IMG/VR virus record: IMGVR_UViG_3300030102_000860
Coordinates: 1-29,641 of that record
Origin: a virus
Strand: one strand, 5' to 3'
DNA length: 29,641 nucleotides
Of this stretch, positions 14,909 through 22,548 are shown in pieces; the first letter of the stretch is position 1; each line of letters begins with the position of its first letter. The position numbers and the translations under genes were made by a program. Below the pieces are notes generated by a model. That model was not told the DNA's origin, did no database searches, and saw nothing but the letters and a program-made list of their open reading frames with translations.

Positions 14909-16626
14909 TATGCTACCTTATTTTCCAGTTGTTTCATTGTTTTATACATCAGATCTGCTCCCTTATCAACACTTCCTCCACCTGCCGCTCTCACTGCATC
15001 AGCTGTAAAAACGAACTCATTCTTGGATAATCTAGCAGGAACATCGTCTGCTTTCTCTTCTTTGCCTATAGGCACAAAACCACCACCTCTTAAATCCATC
15101 TCATTACCACCTAGATCCATCATGCCACCTTCGGCAGCTGTAGCTCTTTCAATGCCTTGTTTTTTACCTTTTGTAAAATATTCAATAAGTATTTCTTGTT
15201 CACTATCATTTAATTGATTATATGGTCTACCAAATAAATCTATAGACAGTTGGTTTAATTCACCAAATGTTGATGGCATAGATGCTGTCTCCATAGGTGC
15301 ATCTTCAATATCCCCACCATCTGCTGCCATGGTTCTTACTTCTCCTAAAAATGGATATTTAGTTCTTAAACCACTAATGTCTCCTGATGCATATGCATCT
15401 TGAACTTCTTTTCTAATCTCTGCAACATTAATACCTGTTTTATCAGCTATTAATTTAGATAATTCTTCTTCCTCTTGTTTTGGTGTCATTAATGCTGAAG
15501 CCCCTGATAAAGCTGCAATTGTTAATCCTGCACCACCACCTGGAAATTTACTAATACCTTTACTACCTAGTTTACCTACCTCTGTAAAAAAACTACGTGT
15601 AGGTGTTGTATAATCCATGACACTTGGAAATAAACCTTGAGCAAAACCTGCTCCTTTTATACCTGCAAGTTTACCACCAAACATTGTACTACCTTTAGCA
15701 AAAGGCCCAAGTCCTCCTGCATAGGCGCCTAAACCTATTGCTATCGCAGCTTTACCTATATCTGATTTAGCAACTTTCTTAACAGCTCTTCCTACTTTTT
15801 TAACTAACTTACCCAAACCATATTCTTGTCTAACTTCACCGCCTTTGGCTAATCTATACTTTTCAGAAATCTCAAATGGATTAGGATTCCTTGCTCGCGT
15901 AGCTGCAAGAAACTCTGAAAGACCACTTCTGTCTGACTCTTCATTTGATTGCGTTCTTGGAATTACAGGTAATGGAATTTTAACTAAATCGTCATCTCCA
16001 CCATCTCCACCTGAAGGTCCTTTTGGTCCAGTTTTCATACCTGTTGTTTCTTTGTATTGTGTTCTTAAACTGTCAGGCAACGTGCCAAAAAATTGTTGAC
16101 CACCTTGAATAGCATTCATTAAATCTTTTTGTTTTTCTTGTTCTTTTGATAATAGTTGATCTACAGTTAGTCCAATTTCTGGTCCAAAAAAAAGAGTTGA
16201 TAAAATACTTGCTGTTCTTCTTCCACCAGTAGTCACCGGTTTACCATATGGATCTTTTGTAATGTATTGTCCAGATCCTCCATCACCTGGTTGTGGAGGT
16301 CCTTTTGGTCCTCTAGTTATAGTAGAAAAATTTCCGCCGCCATCTCCGTTTCCTCCGCCACCACCGCCGGATGGTCCGCTTGGTCCAAAAGCTGCTTCAC
16401 TTAAACTTTCAGCAACAGATCCTTTGCCTGATCCAAAGTCAACAAAACTTGGAATACCCATAGGTGTCATGATACCAGAGCCTCCAGCAGCTCTTAACAT
16501 GTCAGCTTCTTTTGGGTTTATATATGCAAGAAACTCACCTTTAGGTGCCATTCTTTTAGCATCATCTAATGATACTCCACCTTCTGCTAATAATTGTCTT
16601 GCTATTTGTGATCTAGTTATTGCCAT
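14908..16626 (-). CDS. Gly-rich virion protein with collagen-like patches and a cationic amphipathic segment
   Basis: A 572-residue protein. Order of parts: helical N-terminus (MAITRSQIARQLLAEGG); Gly/Pro-rich linkers with collagen-like Gly-X-Y runs at about 81-119 (GPSGPS, GPKGPPQPGDGG) and 200-213; a cationic amphipathic stretch at 269-288 (YGLGKLVKKVGRAVKKVAKS with its flanks); then hydrophobic small-residue segments at about 289-307 and 366-380; an acidic region; and a C-terminal block PARLSKNEFVFTADAVRAAG that I associate with marine phage structural proteins. The composition suggests a membrane-active ejection or tail-internal protein. It lies between three small genes and the gp14-like gene. 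No enzymatic motif is seen. Function is inferred from context. Confidence 0.6.
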   Translation of the reverse strand: MAITRSQIARQLLAEGGVSLDDAKRMAPKGEFLAYINPKEADMLRAAGGSGIMTPMGIPSFVDFGSGKGSVAESLSEAAFGPSGPSGGGGGGNGDGGGNFSTITRGPKGPPQPGDGGSGQYITKDPYGKPVTTGGRRTASILSTLFFGPEIGLTVDQLLSKEQEKQKDLMNAIQGGQQFFGTLPDSLRTQYKETTGMKTGPKGPSGGDGGDDDLVKIPLPVIPRTQSNEESDRSGLSEFLAATRARNPNPFEISEKYRLAKGGEVRQEYGLGKLVKKVGRAVKKVAKSDIGKAAIAIGLGAYAGGLGPFAKGSTMFGGKLAGIKGAGFAQGLFPSVMDYTTPTRSFFTEVGKLGSKGISKFPGGGAGLTIAALSGASALMTPKQEEEELSKLIADKTGINVAEIRKEVQDAYASGDISGLRTKYPFLGEVRTMAADGGDIEDAPMETASMPSTFGELNQLSIDLFGRPYNQLNDSEQEILIEYFTKGKKQGIERATAAEGGMMDLGGNEMDLRGGGFVPIGKEEKADDVPARLSKNEFVFTADAVRAAGGGSVDKGADLMYKTMKQLENKVA

Positions 16627-16635
16627 TTTTCCACA

Positions 16636-16806
16636 CTACTTGGTTTTAGGGAACAAATCAAGCGCAGGCATAATTACTTTTACGTCCCTTCTAATATCCT
16701 CTTCTAACACACCTTTTGACTTCCACTCGTCCTCTGTTTTATATATCTCTCCTGTTTTCTTGTGAGATATTGTTGTTATTATCTCTTTTGGTTTTATCTC
16801 TAACAT
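16636..16806 (-). CDS. Small conserved hypothetical protein (56 aa)
   Basis: The reading frame runs from the ATG at 16806-16804 to TAG at 16638-16636 and encodes 56 residues beginning MLEIKPKEIITTISHKKTGE and ending PALDLFPKTK. It fills what would otherwise be a 180-bp gap in a gapless operon. The ATG shares one base with the stop of the preceding gene (TAATG at 16804-16808). The protein is charged, with no membrane segment, signal peptide or known motif; the middle (EIYKTEDEWKSKGVLEEDIR) is probably helical. Spacing, coupling and clean codon usage make it a real gene. It may be a small structural or chaperone factor for the adjacent virion proteins; function unknown. Confidence 0.7.
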   Translation of the reverse strand: MLEIKPKEIITTISHKKTGEIYKTEDEWKSKGVLEEDIRRDVKVIMPALDLFPKTK

Positions 16807-17147
16807 TATGATGTCACCTCTCTTGGCTGTATTTGTAGTATTGAAGCTATAACGTGCAGCTCATTCGCGTCAGAGGCTTGTACTTTTAATACCTCACTTT
16901 CTTGCATAACAAGAGGTTGAGTTAAAAGTTCCACTGTTGTGTTAGTATCCACCGCCTTTGTTTTAAACAAACTAAATATGTTAGAGCTAGCATCAACTAG
17001 AGTCACCGTTATATTACAGCTAGATCCAGCATCGTTAGAGACTAATATTGATTTTACCACAGATACGTTGGCCGAGGGCACTGTGTATAAAGTGGTTAGA
17101 TCAGTGGTTGTTAAATCCGTTTTTGCATTTATAAAACTATTTGCCAT
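16806..17147 (-). CDS. Small beta-rich virion protein
   Basis: A 113-residue protein rich in Thr, Val, Ser and Leu with alternating hydrophobic residues typical of a beta-sandwich (e.g. TLYTVPSANVSVVKSILVSN, CNITVTLVDASSN, VLKVQASDANELHVIASILQ). It lacks catalytic or metal motifs. Such proteins in podovirus late operons are commonly decoration or tail-surface proteins. The position just downstream of the nozzle gene and a 54-residue gene fits a tail component. Both ends are TAATG overlaps (17145-17149 and 16804-16808), so translation is coupled in series with its small neighbours. Structural role is inference from composition and location. Confidence 0.6.
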   Translation of the reverse strand: MANSFINAKTDLTTTDLTTLYTVPSANVSVVKSILVSNDAGSSCNITVTLVDASSNIFSLFKTKAVDTNTTVELLTQPLVMQESEVLKVQASDANELHVIASILQIQPREVTS

Positions 17148-17311
17148 TAATTTAAAAAGAAGTTTTCAGCTTCCACCTCATCTTTTAAGTCTTGTTGATA
17201 CGTAGTATTTAATTTATTAATGATACCATCAATATCTCTAGCTTGTGACTCTGATATTGTATAATCATATTCTACACTAGGTCTTGTAAATGTTTGCACT
17301 ATCTTCGCCAT
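17147..17311 (-). CDS. Small hypothetical protein (54 aa)
   Basis: The frame runs from the ATG at 17311-17309 to TAA at 17149-17147 and encodes 54 residues: MAKIVQTFTRPSVEYDYTIS at the start, then a helical acidic half ending VEAENFFLN. It fills the 163-bp space between the nozzle-like gene and the beta-rich gene exactly, sharing one base with the stop before it and one with the start after it (TAATG at 17309-17313 and 17145-17149). No known motif, membrane segment or cysteine is present. The exact fit in a coupled series is the main evidence that it is real. Function unknown; small tail or assembly factor is a guess. Confidence 0.68.
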   Translation of the reverse strand: MAKIVQTFTRPSVEYDYTISESQARDIDGIINKLNTTYQQDLKDEVEAENFFLN

Positions 17312-19518
17312 TATCTTCTACCATCCGGTTGTATGTCTAATCTAAACGTTCCAATTTTCCAGTCTTGACCAGTGCCTGTATTTTCTACTTTTAAAGCCAC
17401 TGCTCTTCCTCTAGCTCTAGTGTCAACCTTTGTTGTTGACGATGTGATAGTAAAAGGTCCTAAAGAAGAACTAGCTGCAGTATCGTTAGAATAGTTTTTT
17501 AAATTTAATGTAACTTGTGTATTACCTGTTTGAGATACAAAGTCTGGTATAAATCTTCTGACCTTCATTAAAAACTCTCCATCTCCTCTAAAAGTTGGTG
17601 TTCCTGACACCTGTCCTCTTTGAAGTTGTTGAGTAATATCAAAGTCTCCTGATAATATATTAGCTGTAATTGCAGTTATTGTTCCGTTCTTGTTTTGATC
17701 AGTCCCTGTTTCGTGTTCATAGTAAGCTGTTCTTCCCTCTGTATTACCTACAACATCAAAAGAGGTATCTGTATCTGCATCATACTCTAGAGCATGAGGT
17801 AAACCAAACACGGCTGAATCTTTCCACATAGTTCTATCTAACGTGCCAATAGTCCATACAGGTCTTTGTGGCGATGAATCAAAATAATTATAACAAACCA
17901 TTTTATTTACAACAGAGGATGTTGCTGACGGATAAAACCACATAATCTCACCAAACAAATTATTAAGCCCCGCAGATATCATCTGATTACCAGATGATAT
18001 ATTGATATCATCAAATACAAAATCTTCTACTAAACATGGGAGTGATTCTAATTTACCAGCGTATCTAAAGAATCCATTTTCAGATAACCAGTATGCTGCA
18101 CCATCTACCTCTACAACAGCATTTTGTCCCGCAAGTCCACAGTTTGTACCAGCTTGTGTAAATGCAAAAGTAAACGGTTGACCAACAAAACGCATTAAGA
18201 ACAATGCGGTATCAGTATAAACATAGATTGCATCTCTACCTCTAATGGCTCCTCTGATCTGTGATCCGTCGGCCAGTCTCTGTGTACCGGCTGTATTGGT
18301 TGCTGTAGGTGTATAAGTATTAATATCTTCTTGGTCCGAGAATCTAATAAACATATCGTCTTGTGTAGATTTATTACCAATAGTTGTTTCTGTTCCAAAA
18401 AATACCAAGTGTCTATCCGGTGTTGATACTACCATGTGTCTTGAAGCTGTAGGAGCTCCAGATATAATCGTGCATCGTGTGTCAGTGGCATTTGATAAAG
18501 ATGAGTCCCACTCAAAAACCTCACCATCATGAATTAAACAAATAGCTTTATCACCAAAATTATCTAGTGACCACATACCAGGTTCTAATACTAAATCTCC
18601 AGATGCGGCCTCACCCCAAGCTACGAAGTCAGTTGTATTTGTTACAGTCGCCCCGTCGCTGTGCGCGGCTCTCGTTGTGCCTCTTACAGCTCTGGTAATC
18701 CCTGTTAAAGTTGTGCCACTTGTGACACCAGTGTAAGATATTTCTTCTGTTCCTACTTTTATAAAATTTGTTCCTGAACTTGGAAACTGTGATGCATCGG
18801 CTAAAACAATGCTAGTGCCTGACCCTCCAGTTCCAAAAGCATTATCGCCTAAAGCTCCGTTAAGTGTAGTAGTTACAGCGTTGGTAGCTTCACCACCCCA
18901 AGAACCTAAACCCCAACCAAAACCTTTTTCTTGAACTGCAGATCCAACGGGAAAGTAGTGTTGTACTCTAATACCTCCAGATGTCGTGGCTCCAGAACCA
19001 GACTCGTTTGATGGCATTGTAATAGTAATTGTCTCTGTTGTAGGCACAGAAGTAACCATAAATTTTTTATCATCAAAATCAGATGCACTAAAATTAGATC
19101 CGGTAATGGTCGTAAAATTATCTAAAAGAATAATATCCTGTGGGTTAATACCATGAGCTGTAGCAAAAGTTATTGTTACGGTCGGTGATCCGTTGGTCGT
19201 GCTAAATGCATTGGTAAGCGTTGTAGTGGATTTAATTGGGTGTATGTCATAGAACACACCACCTGAAAAAGCATATAATATCCTGTTTGTGCCTATGATT
19301 GCGTATCTTCGACCTAAACTATTAACAAAGTGGTGTAAACCTCTACCAGCTCCTGTTAATTCATTTTCATTTTCGTTACCTAGTTGGTTCCAGCCACCAA
19401 TTTTTTCTGGAACACCATATCTAAAACGAACATTATCACAGTCTATCCACTGCCCCTCGGCCGCTGTGGCTGTGATCTGTTTGTTAATACCCGGTTGAAA
19501 GCCTATCTTCTGTAGCAT
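17311..19518 (-). CDS. Tail nozzle/stabilisation-like protein (T7 gp12 / P22 gp10 type role)
   Basis: A 735-residue, beta-strand-rich protein. The N-terminus LQKIGFQPGINKQITATAAEGQW followed by WIDCDNVRFRYGVPEKIGGW resembles the opening of P22 gp10-like packaged-DNA stabilisation proteins and other podovirus nozzle proteins. The interior has repeated strand-turn-strand elements with many Asp/Gly turns (GRRYAIIGTNRILYAF, HLVFFGTETTIGN, GRDAIYVYTDTALFLMRFVG), compatible with a beta-propeller or multi-domain beta fold. At the C-terminus, QDWKIGTFRLDIQPDGRR also fits that family. Length fits nozzle proteins (T7 gp12 has about 790 residues). It would form the tail tube end below the adaptor. No Shine-Dalgarno is visible. 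A terminator-like hairpin lies immediately upstream, separating it from the oxygenase cluster. Confidence 0.65.
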   Translation of the reverse strand: MLQKIGFQPGINKQITATAAEGQWIDCDNVRFRYGVPEKIGGWNQLGNENENELTGAGRGLHHFVNSLGRRYAIIGTNRILYAFSGGVFYDIHPIKSTTTLTNAFSTTNGSPTVTITFATAHGINPQDIILLDNFTTITGSNFSASDFDDKKFMVTSVPTTETITITMPSNESGSGATTSGGIRVQHYFPVGSAVQEKGFGWGLGSWGGEATNAVTTTLNGALGDNAFGTGGSGTSIVLADASQFPSSGTNFIKVGTEEISYTGVTSGTTLTGITRAVRGTTRAAHSDGATVTNTTDFVAWGEAASGDLVLEPGMWSLDNFGDKAICLIHDGEVFEWDSSLSNATDTRCTIISGAPTASRHMVVSTPDRHLVFFGTETTIGNKSTQDDMFIRFSDQEDINTYTPTATNTAGTQRLADGSQIRGAIRGRDAIYVYTDTALFLMRFVGQPFTFAFTQAGTNCGLAGQNAVVEVDGAAYWLSENGFFRYAGKLESLPCLVEDFVFDDINISSGNQMISAGLNNLFGEIMWFYPSATSSVVNKMVCYNYFDSSPQRPVWTIGTLDRTMWKDSAVFGLPHALEYDADTDTSFDVVGNTEGRTAYYEHETGTDQNKNGTITAITANILSGDFDITQQLQRGQVSGTPTFRGDGEFLMKVRRFIPDFVSQTGNTQVTLNLKNYSNDTAASSSLGPFTITSSTTKVDTRARGRAVALKVENTGTGQDWKIGTFRLDIQPDGRR

Positions 19519-19528
19519 AGATTACAAA

Positions 19529-19547
19529 ATATAGCACAAAGCTATAT
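19529..19547 (-). terminator. Possible intrinsic terminator after the oxygenase cluster
   Basis: On the minus strand a 7-bp stem ATATAGC/GCTATAT with a 5-nt loop (TTTGT) is followed by TTTTGT. It sits in the 32-bp gap between the stop of the 19551-20123 gene and the nozzle ATG at 19518. The stem is AT-rich and the T-run is short, so termination would be partial at best. It could instead set relative mRNA levels of the cassette and the nozzle gene. Confidence 0.35.
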
Positions 19548-19550
19548 ATT

Positions 19551-20123
19551 TCAATGTTTAAATATACAATTAACCACTACCCTAAATCTACAATTTAAGG
19601 GAGGACTAGCGGCATGTAAGGTATTTGAATCAAATACAACAGCTCGTCCTTTTTTGGGTCTGACTCTTTTTATCACTTTTCTGTGGTTATCAAAGAATAA
19701 AGTATCTCCATCTGAATCATTTACATAATATAGGACGCTTGTATAAATATTACCAGGATAGTCAGAATGCAATGACCCATGGGTTTCTTCATTTGCACCT
19801 ATTATCTGAACATTTAAATTAGCTTTTACTCTAAAAAAACTTTTAATTTTAATAGCCTTATTAGACTTATACATTTTCTCAAGTCGTGGCCAGTGCATAG
19901 AATTTCCTTTTTCCTCAACGTAAAAAGTATGGCAAAATTGATGATAATCTTTTTCAAAAGGTAAACCTGAATTTACTTTAATTCCTGAAGTATAGTTGTC
20001 TGGAATGTAATTTGCAGTGTGAGCAAGAAACCAAGGAAATTGATTGTTAAGATCTATACAAAGAGTTTCTTCAAGAAAGTCTTGATCTTCTTTTTTAAAA
20101 AAATTGTCTATTACTTTAATCAT
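19551..20123 (-). CDS. 2OG/Fe(II) oxygenase, HxD type (prolyl-hydroxylase-like)
   Basis: A 190-residue protein with a complete dioxygenase active site: H119-S-D121 (SLHSDYPGN), then a YTSVLYYVNDSDGDTLFF segment (the GD[TE]LFF turn common in prolyl 4-hydroxylase-like proteins), a KKGRAVVFDSNTLH strand giving distal H170, and R181 in FRVVVN as the expected 2OG-binding arginine. The N-terminus (MIKVIDNFFKKEDQDFLEET) is the usual opening of phage P4H-like proteins. It is the last gene transcribed in the five-gene oxygenase cluster, overlaps the preceding oxygenase gene by 8 bp, and is followed by a hairpin. Substrate unknown: protein side chains, DNA bases and small molecules are all possible for the fold. 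Confidence 0.87.
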   Translation of the reverse strand: MIKVIDNFFKKEDQDFLEETLCIDLNNQFPWFLAHTANYIPDNYTSGIKVNSGLPFEKDYHQFCHTFYVEEKGNSMHWPRLEKMYKSNKAIKIKSFFRVKANLNVQIIGANEETHGSLHSDYPGNIYTSVLYYVNDSDGDTLFFDNHRKVIKRVRPKKGRAVVFDSNTLHAASPPLNCRFRVVVNCIFKH

Positions 20124-20700
20124 AATTAGCTGCTACAGATACTCTTTCTACATTTTTACTTTTAAAAGGATATACCCAATGTGATACAAAAGATGGAAAA
20201 ATAAACATGTCTCCCTCTTTTGGCATTGGTGCCCACATGGTGTTTAAATCTCTTGGTTGATGCTCTCCATAAATAAATGCTAGAGAACCAGGAGATTCAC
20301 TAGTTCCTTTAAACCTATCAGCCTCCTCTTGTAATTGTTTAGGAACTTTTAAAAAAAGAACAGAAGAAAATCTACATCCAGTGTGTATATGTGGAGGATT
20401 AAAATCTCCTGCTTTCATATAGTTAACCCAAACTACTTGAGTATTTATAGAGGGTAATTCTTTATTATAGAAATCTTTATATAACTTTTTATAAAGTTCT
20501 AATTTATCTAAAATAATTTTTTCATACTCTGTAGTATTTATTCGATATTCCGTTTCAAAATGACCTGCTAATTTTCTATGATGTGAAACTTTTTTATTAC
20601 AAATTTTTTTTAAATTTGTAATTTGTTCTTTTGTAATTTTCGTTGCCATAATAAGAGGGCCAAAATATGGAAAGAAAAAATTATTTATATTTGAGTTCAT
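20116..20700 (-). CDS. 2OG/Fe(II) oxygenase-like protein, HxH type
   Basis: A 194-residue protein with W91-x3-M95 then H104-I-H106 (NPPHIHTG), a FSSVLFLKVP strand, and EGDMFIFPSFVSHWVYPF giving distal H174, with R186 in ERVSVAANYD. This matches the phage 2OG-FeII_Oxy_5-like pattern and the 7379-7894 and 8362-8940 proteins at the same spacing. A long linker between the strands (residues 120-160) carries AFIYGEHQPRDLN. The first 17 residues are hydrophobic and poorly conserved-looking, so MATKITKEQ at residue 18 could be the real start; neither start has a clear ribosome site. A GC-rich hairpin occupies the 48-bp gap just upstream. Confidence 0.8.
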   Translation of the reverse strand: MNSNINNFFFPYFGPLIMATKITKEQITNLKKICNKKVSHHRKLAGHFETEYRINTTEYEKIILDKLELYKKLYKDFYNKELPSINTQVVWVNYMKAGDFNPPHIHTGCRFSSVLFLKVPKQLQEEADRFKGTSESPGSLAFIYGEHQPRDLNTMWAPMPKEGDMFIFPSFVSHWVYPFKSKNVERVSVAANYD

Positions 20701-20709
20701 CTTTATAAA

Positions 20710-20735
20710 GGGGATAGTCGTGGTGAAACTACCCC
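20710..20735. other. GC-rich hairpin inside the oxygenase cluster
   Basis: GGGG-A-TAGT (20710-20718, with a bulged A) pairs with ACTACCCC (20728-20735) around a 9-nt loop. It lies in the 48-bp gap between two oxygenase genes (20701-20748), the largest gap within the cluster. On the leftward transcript the stem is followed by TTTATAAAG and then the next ATG, so it could be a weak terminator, an mRNA stability element or a site hiding the start. It resembles the hairpin at 4203-4232 in its G-rich/C-rich arms. Confidence 0.45.
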
Positions 20736-20748
20736 CATTCTTCCTATA

Positions 20749-21363
20749 TCATTTTCTAAACCACCCAGGAAGTCCTAAATGTAGTCGTCCATCGAACATA
20801 TTCTTTTCAGCTTTCTTGGAAACTTTGTTGTAGTGTAAAAAGACTTGAGCACAGTCTTGACCTTTGAATGCTTCTCTCCAATGCTCTAACTCACATCCAG
20901 AATAAATAAGCATGTCTCCTGGTTTTAAATCTATCTTGACTCCTTTTAATCCTTTTTTGCCTGATGGCTCTAAATATATTGGCCAAGAATCTCCACCTAA
21001 ATTAAGTGTAGTAGATATCTCACAACTAAATCTATCTTTGTGTCTTTCAAGAACATCACCTTTTTTATAAATTCTTGCATAAGAGTAAGTAGGCGTTAAT
21101 TTTAAACCTGTGTGTTTTTCCATAGCAGGCTGAACTTTTAATAACAAAGTCTCCATGGCTATATCGGCGTAGTGTGAATATGTATTTGGAACTTGATTGT
21201 CATTCCATCTACCCCAATCTTCTTCATGCTTTGATATGTAGTTGTATTTAAATAAAGTGTCAGCAACTTGTCTTTTCATCAAAAAATAATTGTAGACAAA
21301 TCCAGCTAAATCAGAAGACACAGCTTTCTTTAAAACAGTGTATTTGTTTTTTTTAAAACTCAT
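20749..21363 (-). CDS. 2OG/Fe(II) oxygenase-like protein, HxD type
   Basis: A 204-residue protein. H108-K-D110 (LERHKDRFSCEIS) gives the facial-triad start, after a YARIYKKGDVLE strand. LKPGDMLIYSGCELEHWREAF gives distal H161. The strand that usually carries the 2OG-binding arginine reads AQVFLHYN, with Gln173 there instead; R163 next to the distal His may take over, or cosubstrate binding may differ. The HKDR...EIS...LEHWRE combination is one I associate with phage and cyanophage hydroxylase-like proteins. The C-terminus ends in GRLHLGLPGWFRK. The start shares one base with the previous stop (TAATG at 21361-21365). Likely active, substrate unknown. Confidence 0.78.
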   Translation of the reverse strand: MSFKKNKYTVLKKAVSSDLAGFVYNYFLMKRQVADTLFKYNYISKHEEDWGRWNDNQVPNTYSHYADIAMETLLLKVQPAMEKHTGLKLTPTYSYARIYKKGDVLERHKDRFSCEISTTLNLGGDSWPIYLEPSGKKGLKGVKIDLKPGDMLIYSGCELEHWREAFKGQDCAQVFLHYNKVSKKAEKNMFDGRLHLGLPGWFRK

Positions 21364-22007
21364 TATCTATATGGTTTTCCTAAATTCCAAATTACTAAAC
21401 TATATCTAACACCTTTAGTTATTGGTTTAACTCTATGCCAAACAAAAGATGGAAAAACAACTATACTACCTTTAGGTAGTATCTCCGTGCATAATTTAGT
21501 ATTCCTAGCACGTTCAGGATCTTGATTTCTTAAATCAAATTCTAACTCTCCTCCTTGATATTTTTTTGGATCAGTTAAACTCACTGTCACAGATAGTTTT
21601 CTTATCAAACCATTTTCTGGTCCTTCTTTTTTGTAAGGCTTGTCCCAACTGTCTTGATGCCAGTCATAGTATTGACCTTCTTTGTATATGGTAAACTGAC
21701 AAGATTCAGATCTATCCCAATCAAAATTCCAACCAGCTTGCTGATTAGCCTCTCTAATAAAGGGGTGTATTTCTTTGTATATCCATCTATCGTCTAACCA
21801 AACAATATTAGAATCTCTTTTCTTTTTTAAATTAAAAAGTTCTCTTTCATTTAAAGGGTTCTTTTTTATATCTCTATATTTATTTTTTTCTTCTGCTCCT
21901 GTGATAGCAATCCCTTCTTTCTGTTCTTTGCCGTGTCTTATTATTAAATCACATATTTTAGATGGAAGCGCAGATTTAAAATAATAGTAATAATTATTTA
22001 AATTCAT
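21363..22007 (-). CDS. 2OG/Fe(II) oxygenase, PKHD/prolyl 4-hydroxylase-like
   Basis: A 214-residue protein and the most canonical of the set. CQFTIYKEGQYYDWHQDSW gives H117-Q-D119, KLSVTVSLTDPKKYQGGELE is the usual strand followed by a GGELEF turn, KGSIVVFPSFVWHRVKPITK gives distal H191, and GVRYSLVIWNLG gives R201. This matches PKHD-type hydroxylases of the prolyl 4-hydroxylase alpha-subunit family (P4Hc), whose known members hydroxylate prolyl residues or other protein side chains. The N-terminus is Tyr-rich (MNLNNYYYYF). The gene overlaps the degenerate paralogue upstream by 14 bp and the next oxygenase gene by one base. It is the best candidate in the cluster for a peptidyl hydroxylase, by family only. 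Confidence 0.9.
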   Translation of the reverse strand: MNLNNYYYYFKSALPSKICDLIIRHGKEQKEGIAITGAEEKNKYRDIKKNPLNERELFNLKKKRDSNIVWLDDRWIYKEIHPFIREANQQAGWNFDWDRSESCQFTIYKEGQYYDWHQDSWDKPYKKEGPENGLIRKLSVTVSLTDPKKYQGGELEFDLRNQDPERARNTKLCTEILPKGSIVVFPSFVWHRVKPITKGVRYSLVIWNLGKPYR

Positions 22008-22545
22008 ATGTTGTAGTTAAAAATATGTTACGCTTTCTAGACAAGTTAGGTGTTATAAAATATTTTAACGAGCTTGGAAACATAACAAAGAAATTGCTTT
22101 TCATTTGAACAAACCACTTCCTGCCCGCTCTACGATTATTATCAAATTCAATAACCATTTGACAAGATTCTGGTTGAACATCTATTCCATACACAAAAGT
22201 ATAATCAGGAGAGTGCCTTAAATCTAAAGGGTCCACAGTATTTCTTAAAAAAGATTGTTCTTTAGGTGCGTAAACATTTCCCCAATTTTTTACAGGAATT
22301 AAATGTTTTCCATAGTCTATTTTATGGTGATCTTTAAAATGATCCTGTAACCAAGATAATTCTTTTGAGTATTCTACTACATAATCAAGATAAGAGTAAT
22401 TTCTGTCATCATCACTCATTCTTTTTTTATCTATAAAAGACTCTAATATATTACCTTTTATTTCTGCTCTTTTGATTTCAAAATGTTTTGGAGTTTTAAT
22501 TTCGCCGTAATAATAATCTATTTCTGATAGCACCACTTTTTTCAT
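21994..22545 (-). CDS. Degenerate 2OG-oxygenase-like protein lacking iron ligands
   Basis: A 183-residue protein that follows the HxH-type oxygenase pattern of its neighbours without the metal residues. W88-x3-Y92 is followed at the same spacing by R101-N-T103, where the active paralogues have HxH. Near the C-terminus FVMFPSSLKYFITPN lines up with FPSFVSHWVYPF, placing Y162 where the distal His should be. The last strand keeps basic residues (RKRNIFLTTTYEF) at the 2OG-arginine position. The frame is intact, so it is maintained rather than decaying, and may be a binding, regulatory or structural pseudoenzyme. It opens the five-gene cluster. Alternatively it is an unrelated cupin-fold protein with other ligands; H111 and H81 are the remaining histidines in the region. 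Confidence 0.6.
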   Translation of the reverse strand: MKKVVLSEIDYYYGEIKTPKHFEIKRAEIKGNILESFIDKKRMSDDDRNYSYLDYVVEYSKELSWLQDHFKDHHKIDYGKHLIPVKNWGNVYAPKEQSFLRNTVDPLDLRHSPDYTFVYGIDVQPESCQMVIEFDNNRRAGRKWFVQMKSNFFVMFPSSLKYFITPNLSRKRNIFLTTTYEFK

Positions 22546-22548
22546 AAT

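Noticed and set aside
16262-16765. Plus-strand Pro-rich open frame of 167 codons
   Set aside because: It is the antisense of the Gly-rich part of the 14908-16626 gene and of the small gene at 16636-16806; Gly/Pro-rich codons leave long stop-free antisense frames. No ribosome site.
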